DNA from: Planctomycetota bacterium
GTDB taxonomy: Bacteria > Planctomycetota > Planctomycetia > Pirellulales > Lacipirellulaceae
NCBI GenBank assembly: GCA_024278035.1
Contig: JAJRUA010000306.1
Span: 1-10,318, forward strand
Direction of reading: 5' to 3'
Length of the DNA: 10,318 bases
The position numbers and the translations under genes were made by a program. Under the pieces are notes generated by a model that was given only the letters and a program-made list of their open reading frames with translations, did no database searches and was not told the origin of the DNA. Position 1 is the first letter of the stretch. Each line of letters opens with the position of its first letter. This document shows, piece after piece, positions 5,857 through 10,318 of the stretch.

Positions 5857-6273
5857 CTAATCGTTTTGTCGTTTTATCAAACGAACGCGTACCGGCATCT
5901 TGTGAGCAAGACGAGCAAAACAAACTTTCGCCGCCTCCTCACTAATTCCAGATACTTCGTAAAGCACCGTGCCCGGCTTTACGACTGCCGCCCAATAATC
6001 CGGCTCCCCCTTGCCCTTACCCATACGGGTTTCGAGCGGGATGGAAGTAATGGACTTGTGGGGGAAGATTCGTATGTAAAGCCGACCTTCACCTCGGACG
6101 TATTGCTGTGCGGCAATACGACCCGCTTCAATGGTTGCCGCACTGATCCATCCGCCTTCGACGGACTGGAGACCGTAGTCACCAAAGATCACGCGATTAC
6201 CGCGAGTCGCCTTACCTTTTATACGACCTCTTTGGTTTTTTCGATGCTTGACCCTCTTGGGCATCAGCGCCAT
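5857..6273 (-). CDS. rplP: Large subunit ribosomal protein uL16
   Basis: L16 binds 23S rRNA near the A site and organises the peptidyl-transferase and tRNA-corridor region. The 138-residue product is of standard length: MPKRVKHRKNQRGRIKGKA near the start, WISAATIEAGRIA, the RIFPHKSITSIPLETRMGKGKGEPDYW signature spread over about residues 68-93, and PVRVRLIKR at the end. Arg83 corresponds to the arginine hydroxylated in some bacteria. The ATG at 6273 has GAGGA 8 nt upstream; a second in-frame ATG is at 6264. Either start lies inside rpsC in another frame, giving a 62-nt (or 53-nt) overlap. Confidence 0.97.
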   Translation of the reverse strand: MALMPKRVKHRKNQRGRIKGKATRGNRVIFGDYGLQSVEGGWISAATIEAGRIAAQQYVRGEGRLYIRIFPHKSITSIPLETRMGKGKGEPDYWAAVVKPGTVLYEVSGISEEAAKVCFARLAHKMPVRVRLIKRQND

Positions 6274-6907
6274 CGTTCTTATCCTCGTATTCGCCTTGGT
6301 TAATCCACACCTGAATGCCGATGTGGCCTTGTGCTGTTTTCGCTTCTACAAATCCGTAATCAATCTTTGCTCGCAAAGTGCTGAGCGGGATCGATCCCGA
6401 AATCTGCTTCTCACGGCGGGCCATCTCGGCTCCACCTAATCGGCCTGCCAGTTGGATTTTGATCCCCTTGGCACCCGCTTCCATCGTTTGCTCGAGCGAC
6501 CGTTTGATGGTCCGCCGGAAGGCGGCCCGTTTGACCAACTGCTCAGCAATGTCTTCTGCCACAAGGTGCGCCTGCAACTCAGGGCGGCTGATCTCTTCAA
6601 TTTTAATGTTGATCCGGCGCCCAACAAGCGCCTGCAATTCATCTTGCAGTTGCTCAACCTGAGTTCCTTTACGGCCAATAATCACGCCTGGCCGAGCAGC
6701 GTGCAAAACGACTTTCACTTCGTCGCGTGTCCGCTCAATCTCAACCGTCGGAATCCCCGCAAACTTGTACTTCTTCGTCACGTAAGCACGAATCTTCTGA
6801 TCTTCAAGCAACAAGTCGGCAAACTCTTTCTTCGAGGCGTACCAACGACTCTTCCAATCCAGCATGATGCCGGTACGGAAACCGATAGGATTGACCTTTT
6901 GACCCAT
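6212..6907 (-). CDS. rpsC: Small subunit ribosomal protein uS3
   Basis: S3 lies on the solvent side of the 30S head at the mRNA entry channel and contributes to helicase activity. The 231-residue product has the typical MGQKVNPIGFRTGI start, the KH domain with the GRKG loop at residues 78-81 (PGVIIGRKGTQVEQL), and the C-terminal S3 domain with GRLGGAEMARRE and GHIGIQVWINQGEYEDK. A hydrophilic tail (KNDGADAQEGQASKKPKRSYKR) ends the protein. That tail is encoded in the same DNA as the L16 N-terminus. The ATG at 6907 has no Shine-Dalgarno sequence; pyrimidine-rich heptad-like repeats precede it. Confidence 0.97.
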   Translation of the reverse strand: MGQKVNPIGFRTGIMLDWKSRWYASKKEFADLLLEDQKIRAYVTKKYKFAGIPTVEIERTRDEVKVVLHAARPGVIIGRKGTQVEQLQDELQALVGRRINIKIEEISRPELQAHLVAEDIAEQLVKRAAFRRTIKRSLEQTMEAGAKGIKIQLAGRLGGAEMARREKQISGSIPLSTLRAKIDYGFVEAKTAQGHIGIQVWINQGEYEDKNDGADAQEGQASKKPKRSYKR

Positions 6908-6946
6908 AGTTTTGACTGGAGGCTGGAGACGGTAGTTTTTACTGGA
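6907..6946. repeat. 26-bp-period repeat in the rpsC leader
   Basis: TAGTTTTGACTGGA (6907-6920) and TAGTTTTTACTGGA (6933-6946) match at 13 of 14 positions, 26 bp apart. On the coding strand the leader reads as 7-nt words TCCAGTA AAAACTA ... TCCAGCC TCCAGTC AAAACTA, the last running into the start codon. No Shine-Dalgarno sequence is present in it. Confidence 0.6.
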
Positions 6947-6981
6947 ATAGACGAAAAATTGGACTTGTTCTGTATTTGCCG

Positions 6982-7308
6982 CTACTCGACTGCCACAGTG
7001 ATGTGGGCGAATCGCTTCTTAATCACATGAGCCATGCCGCGAGCCCGCGGGCGGACTCGTTTGAACATGGGGCCACCGTCAATTTTCACTTCGACAATCT
7101 TGAGCCCCGCACGATTGGGGGCTCCCCGATCTTCGGCATTGGCGTAGGCACTCTTAATGACTTTCTCAAGCATCCGTGCCCCACGCTGGGGCTGGAAGCG
7201 AAGAATCGCCAAGGCGTCGTCCACCCGTTTTCCTCGGACAAGGTTCGCCAACGGGCGGACTTTGGTCGCACTGATACGGGCGTGTTTGTGAACTGCTATG
7301 TAAGCCAT
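6982..7308 (-). CDS. rplV: Large subunit ribosomal protein uL22
   Basis: L22 has a globular domain on the 50S surface and a long beta-hairpin that lines the exit tunnel, where some macrolide-resistance changes map. From the ATG at 7308 the product is 108 residues, close to the usual 110. It shows ARISATKVRPLANLVRGKRVDDALAIL in the first third, MLEKVIKSAYANAED, and the tunnel hairpin IDGGPMFKRVRPRARGMA before ITVAVE. The frame is open further upstream to a TTG at 7353, which would add 15 basic residues (QKAIRYRNRRLKPL). I prefer the ATG on family length. Neither start has a good Shine-Dalgarno sequence. Confidence 0.95.
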   Translation of the reverse strand: MAYIAVHKHARISATKVRPLANLVRGKRVDDALAILRFQPQRGARMLEKVIKSAYANAEDRGAPNRAGLKIVEVKIDGGPMFKRVRPRARGMAHVIKKRFAHITVAVE

Positions 7309-7465
7309 AAGAGGTTTGAGCCTTCGGTTTCTATAGCGGATGGCCTTTTGCAAGAGCTGAATCGCTAGTTAGTTTCCCGTTGCCTCACTCCTGTTGTCTT
7401 GTGTTTTTTGCTACTTCGGATACTGTCTGGACACTTCAAGCGAATATCCCTTTTCTCTTGTCGCC

Positions 7466-7732
7466 TTACTTCTTTTTGCCACCATGCCCGCGGAAAGTGC
7501 GGGTTGGCGAAAACTCACCCAACTTGTGGCCGACCATGTCCTCCGAGACAAACACCTTGAGATGTTGCTTTCCGTTGTGAACCATGAACGTATGGCCAAC
7601 AAACTCTGGAACGATCGTACAGGCGCGGGCCCACGTGGTGATCGGACTTTTGGCACCCGAGTCATTCTGCTTCTCTACCTTGGAGTAGAGCTTCGGATCG
7701 ACGTAAGGCCCTTTTTTAAGTGAGCGACTCAT
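7466..7732 (-). CDS. rpsS: Small subunit ribosomal protein uS19
   Basis: S19 is in the 30S head, pairs with S13 and contacts the A-site finger of the 50S. The 88-residue product is of normal length and strongly conserved: [35 protein letters not shown] (about residues 31-49), [30 protein letters not shown], and a basic end HGGKKK. The ATG at 7732 is the canonical start. The bases before it (AAAAGCTCAGC) offer no Shine-Dalgarno sequence. It lies 81 nt after rplB, and the gap to rplV is 157 nt. Confidence 0.98.
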   Translation of the reverse strand: MSRSLKKGPYVDPKLYSKVEKQNDSGAKSPITTWARACTIVPEFVGHTFMVHNGKQHLKVFVSEDMVGHKLGEFSPTRTFRGHGGKKK

Positions 7733-7813
7733 GCTGAGCTTTTGTACGTTATACGGTTAAGCGGTCTTCAGCCTTCGCAGGACCAATCCGCTAGGGCGAC
7801 TTGACCAAATGGA

Positions 7814-8674
7814 CTATTTAACTAACTTCTGCACACCATAGCGACGACTCTTACGACGACGAACTATGGCGGTATTCGATGGCTTGCGACGCTGGCGAGT
7901 CATACCACCCTTGGCACTCACACCGGTCGGGCTCACTGGGTGACGGCCACCCTTGGTTCGCCCTTCGCCACCACCATGTGGGTGATCAACCGGGTTCATT
8001 GCTGTACCACGGACATGAGGACGACGACCCATCCAACGCTTTCGGCCCGCCTTTCCTAGCACCACCATACTGTGATCGCCATTGCCGGTGGATCCAATCG
8101 TTGCCCGGCACGTCGCAGGAATCCGGCGAATCTCGCCACTGGGTAGCGAAATCTGCGCCCAACCCGCTTCGCGTGCCATGAGCGTCGCACTGGTCCCCGC
8201 ACTACGGCAAAGCACAGCTCCACCACCGATGCGAAGTTCAACATTATGAACCACGGTCGATAGCGGAATCTTCGAGAGCGGCAAGCAATTGCCCACCGTC
8301 GGAGCAGCCTCGTCGCCACTCATCACCGTGTCGCCTGCCGTCAGGCCAGCCGGGGCGATGATATAACGCTTCTCTCCATCCTCGTATTTCAGCAACGCGA
8401 TCCGTGCCGATCGGTTGGGATCGTATTGAATTGAGTCCACAACAGCCGACATGCCATCTTTATTGCGGCGGAAGTCAATCAGGCGATAACGCCGCTTATG
8501 ACCGCCACCACGATGGCGACACGTGATCTTCCCCTGGTTATTGCGACCACCGGTCTTTTTGATCGGACGTAGCAAGCTCTTCTCCGGCTTGGCGCCAGGA
8601 GTCAAGTCAGCAAAGTCACTCACCGAGGCGTTGCGGCGCCCGGGGCTGGTCGGTTTGTATTTTCTAATGCCCAT
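7814..8674 (-). CDS. rplB: Large subunit ribosomal protein uL2
   Basis: L2 is one of the most conserved 50S proteins; it is needed for subunit association and an active peptidyl-transferase centre. The 286-residue product shows the RNA-binding domain ([23 protein letters not shown] split around residues 42-64), the SH3-like middle domain with [14 protein letters not shown], and the C-terminal signature [14 protein letters not shown] at residues 225-238, including the functionally important histidines. It is about 10 residues longer than the E. coli protein. The ATG at 8674 is the family start. No Shine-Dalgarno sequence precedes it; a TGA heptad array ends 9 nt upstream. Confidence 0.98.
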   Translation of the reverse strand: MGIRKYKPTSPGRRNASVSDFADLTPGAKPEKSLLRPIKKTGGRNNQGKITCRHRGGGHKRRYRLIDFRRNKDGMSAVVDSIQYDPNRSARIALLKYEDGEKRYIIAPAGLTAGDTVMSGDEAAPTVGNCLPLSKIPLSTVVHNVELRIGGGAVLCRSAGTSATLMAREAGWAQISLPSGEIRRIPATCRATIGSTGNGDHSMVVLGKAGRKRWMGRRPHVRGTAMNPVDHPHGGGEGRTKGGRHPVSPTGVSAKGGMTRQRRKPSNTAIVRRRKSRRYGVQKLVK

Positions 8675-8683
8675 TTTAAGCAG

Positions 8684-8711
8684 TCAGCGGTCAACGGTCA
8701 GCTATCAGTCT
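8684..8711 (-). repeat. Heptad array (NNGYTGA)4 before rplB
   Basis: On the coding strand the 7-mers AGACTGA, TAGCTGA, CCGTTGA and CCGCTGA follow one another. All four end in TGA, so stops occur in every frame within 28 nt. The array shares consensus and orientation with the one before rplF. It ends 9 nt upstream of the rplB ATG. Confidence 0.85.
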
Positions 8712-8713
8712 AG

Positions 8714-8728
8714 TGCCATTTTATGGCA
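8714..8728. repeat. Perfect 6-bp stem, 3-nt loop in the rplB leader
   Basis: TGCCAT-TTT-ATGGCA is a perfect inverted repeat two bases from the heptad array. On the coding strand the 3' arm contains an ATG that opens a four-codon frame (ATG GCA CTA GAC) ending at the first heptad TGA. Confidence 0.5.
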
Positions 8729-8757
8729 ACTCTTTCCTAATCTTCCCTACAAAACCC

Positions 8758-9072
8758 TTAGAAGAAATCAATGCGATGCTCGGGGTCGAGCGTCACAATC
8801 GCCTTCTTCCAATCGCTCGTACGGCCCAGGCGGGCACGTGTGCGGCGGGCCTTTCCCTTGCGATTCATCGTTGCGACTTTTATCACCTTCACGTCAAACA
8901 GCTTTTCAACTGCCTCACGCACATCAATCTTCGTCGCCAACCGATTGATCTCAAATGTGTAAGCATTTTGCCTCGAAGAGCGATGAACGCCCTTTTCGGT
9001 CACGAGCGGACGAAGCAGCACCTGGTGCGGCTCAAGCGTCAGCGATGTCGTCTGGGGATAATGCCTGGGCAT
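8758..9072 (-). CDS. rplW: Large subunit ribosomal protein uL23
   Basis: L23 sits at the exit tunnel and is the main docking site for trigger factor and SRP. The 104-residue product has LRPLVTEKGVHRSSRQNAYTFEI (about residues 20-42), then IDVREAVEKLFDVKVIKVATMNRKGK, and the basic RTRARLGRTSDWKKAIVTL stretch. These are the family motifs in order, at normal length. The N-terminus is about 10 residues longer than in short L23 forms. The ATG at 9072 is supported by AAGGA 8 nt upstream, one of the few clear Shine-Dalgarno sequences in the window. Confidence 0.97.
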   Translation of the reverse strand: MPRHYPQTTSLTLEPHQVLLRPLVTEKGVHRSSRQNAYTFEINRLATKIDVREAVEKLFDVKVIKVATMNRKGKARRTRARLGRTSDWKKAIVTLDPEHRIDFF

Positions 9073-9079
9073 GTCCGCG

Positions 9080-9147
9080 ATCCTTAACTGGTATCTTCCA
9101 CAGCCGATTTTTCTTCGGCCAAATATCTAAAACTTGAATCCTTAACT
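9080..9147. repeat. 10-bp direct repeat: rplD stop and rplW Shine-Dalgarno
   Basis: ATCCTTAACT occurs at 9080-9089 and 9138-9147. On the coding strand (AGTTAAGGAT) the second listed copy carries the last rplD codon and its TAA. The other carries the AAGGA Shine-Dalgarno sequence of rplW. Confidence 0.6.
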
Positions 9148-9789
9148 CGCCTTACTGCCAGCCTTACTAGCCGACTCTTTCAGAGCGTCGAGCGCCCCCT
9201 TGGTGACCAATAACATGCGAGCCGACAGCAGGCTCAATGCATTAAGGTCCGACACGGGCGTTACCGACACATCCTGCAAGTTACGAGCACTCTTGTACAC
9301 ATTCACATTATGATCAACGGTCGCTACAAGCAGCGAACTGCCGTCACAACCGAGACTCTTTAGCACCTGGGCCATTTCGCGAGTCTTGGGAGCCTCGAAA
9401 GCGAGGTCGTCAATCACCACGATTTGGTCGTCTTGCACCTTAGAGGCCAAAGCCATCCGCGTTGCCAATCTCAGCGCCTTGCGAGGCAAGGAGTAGGAGT
9501 AATCCCGCGGCTTGATCGCATGAATGTGACCACCACCACGACGGATACCACTCCGCTTATGCCCCGCACGAGCGTTGCCCGTACCTTTTTGGCGGTACAT
9601 CTTCTTCGTTGATGCAGCCACCTCGGCACGCGTCTTTGTCTTATGCGTTCCCTGCCGAAAGTTTGCCTGGTACATCACCACAGCATCGTGCAACAACTGC
9701 TTATTGATCGACGGCGCAAAGTCACTCGGCTCAATCGAGTAAGTCCCGACCTTCGCCCCTTTGCGATCATGTACAGTGAGTTTTGGCAT
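9142..9789 (-). CDS. rplD: Large subunit ribosomal protein uL4
   Basis: L4 has a globular surface domain and a long loop reaching the exit tunnel; in enterobacteria it also represses the S10 operon. The 215-residue product shows the N-terminal strand (PKLTVHDRKGAKVGTYSI), the tunnel loop (KKMYRQKGTGNARAGHKRSG, about residues 62-81, then RRGGG), and PRDYSYSLPRKALRLATRMAL near residue 94. The C-terminal part has VVIDDLAF and a late Ala-rich tail. The length is slightly above the usual 200-210. The ATG at 9789 gives the family start, with no Shine-Dalgarno sequence upstream. Confidence 0.97.
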   Translation of the reverse strand: MPKLTVHDRKGAKVGTYSIEPSDFAPSINKQLLHDAVVMYQANFRQGTHKTKTRAEVAASTKKMYRQKGTGNARAGHKRSGIRRGGGHIHAIKPRDYSYSLPRKALRLATRMALASKVQDDQIVVIDDLAFEAPKTREMAQVLKSLGCDGSSLLVATVDHNVNVYKSARNLQDVSVTPVSDLNALSLLSARMLLVTKGALDALKESASKAGSKAS

Positions 9790-9856
9790 AGTAAATCGTC
9801 AGTTTTTCTTGTCGCAAGCCACAACGGCGAGACGGTATTTTTGTATTTCCACCACA

Positions 9857-9916
9857 ACTTCAGCACCGGCCTACTTCAGCAGGCACGGCTACTTTAACAC
9901 ACAGCCTACTTCAGCA
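9857..9916. repeat. Direct repeats echoing the rplC stop region
   Basis: GCCTACTTCAGCA is present exactly at 9869-9881 and 9904-9916 (35-bp period), and its ACTTCAGCA core recurs at 9857-9865. The 9904-9916 copy contains the last two rplC codons (CTG AAG) and TAG. The others lie downstream in the rplC-rplD gap. Confidence 0.85.
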
Positions 9917-10318
9917 TATTCGTGCCGCGAATCACAACGTAACCCGAACGAGGCCCGGGAACGGCCCCGCAAACCAGTAGCAAATTATTCTCGATATCGA
10001 CACGGACCACCTTCTGATTCCGAACGGTGATCTGCTTATTGCCGTACTGGCCGGCCATCCGAATACCCTTAAACAGACGACCCGGCGAGGCACTACACCC
10101 AGTGCCGCCCGCATGACGGTGACACTTCTTCACGCCGTGGGTTGCCCGCTGGCCAGAGAAGTTGTGCCGCTTCATTCCGCCGGAAAAACCGCGACCCTTA
10201 CTGATCGCCGTCACATCGACTCGGACCGTATCCGAAAGCAAGCCAACATCAACCTTGTCGCCAACCTTGATTGCTTCCGCAGGCCCGCGAAACTCGCGAA
10301 CAAACCGCTGCGGCTCAC
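9906..10318 (-). CDS. rplC: Large subunit ribosomal protein uL3, C-terminal part (5' end outside window)
   Basis: L3 is an early-assembly 50S protein whose extension reaches the peptidyl-transferase centre. The frame is open from the window edge and gives the last 136 residues: EPQRFVREFRGPAEAIKVGD at the edge, DVTAISKGRGFSGGMKRH, and RLFKGIRMAGQYGNKQITVRNQKVV, ending RGTNMLK. These are the L3 C-terminal motifs in order. The central loop reads HAGGTGCSASPG rather than the more common HxxPGSIGxxxxPG form, and it lacks the glutamine that is methylated in E. coli. The gene stops with TAG, 116 nt before rplD. Confidence 0.97.
   Translation of the reverse strand, partial: EPQRFVREFRGPAEAIKVGDKVDVGLLSDTVRVDVTAISKGRGFSGGMKRHNFSGQRATHGVKKCHRHAGGTGCSASPGRLFKGIRMAGQYGNKQITVRNQKVVRVDIENNLLLVCGAVPGPRSGYVVIRGTNMLK

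Noticed and set aside
6452..7030. Plus-strand open frame of 192 codons opposite rpsC and rplV
   Set aside because: It lies antisense to conserved genes, has no recognisable domain and spans an intergenic gap. Its composition is what the reverse of these codons would give. Other plus-strand frames (for example 1616-2026 and 5866-6303) are shadows for the same reasons.
9785..9905. Small gene in the rplC-rplD gap
   Set aside because: No frame on either strand has a start, ribosome binding site and length that stand out. The gap is explained by short direct repeats.

Overview
The window is a stretch of the conserved bacterial S10-spc ribosomal protein cluster, read entirely from the minus strand. 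In transcription order, from high to low coordinates, it carries rplC (L3, 5' part missing), rplD (L4), rplW (L23), rplB (L2), rpsS (S19), rplV (L22), rpsC (S3), rplP (L16), rpmC (L29), rpsQ (S17), rplN (L14), rplX (L24), rplE (L5), rpsN (S14, zinc type), rpsH (S8), rplF (L6), rplR (L18), rpsE (S5), rplO (L15) and the first 86 codons of secY. That is 18 complete and 2 partial genes. I see no credible plus-strand gene, tRNA, rRNA, insertion sequence, phage gene or CRISPR array.

The proteins are clearly bacterial. GC looks moderate, about half. Four traits point, by inference, to a planctomycete, probably of the Pirellula group: no rpmD (L30) between rpsE and rplO; wide gaps (often 70-170 nt) between genes that are usually packed tightly; few Shine-Dalgarno sequences; and low-complexity C-terminal tails on S17, L29 and L15. 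No marker here fixes the taxon.

The gene content is ordinary: 50S and 30S subunit proteins plus the main channel of the Sec translocon. What is unusual lies between the genes. The gaps hold many short duplications: (NNGCTGA)n heptad arrays just before rplB and rplF, 14-bp tandem units before rpsE, a 26-bp-period repeat that includes the rpsC start, and copies of the stop-codon region just downstream of rplC, rplD and rpsH. A related ~35-bp element occurs in both gaps flanking rplN, and a terminator-like hairpin lies between rpsN and rpsH. At the other extreme, rpsC and rplP overlap by 62 nt in different frames, and rpsE and rplO overlap by 4 nt (ATGA).

All the gene products are ribosome components except SecY, so the cluster couples ribosome assembly to protein export. 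I see no new multi-gene system. The points most worth checking are the heptad arrays, the rpsC/rplP dual-coding overlap and the repeated stop regions.
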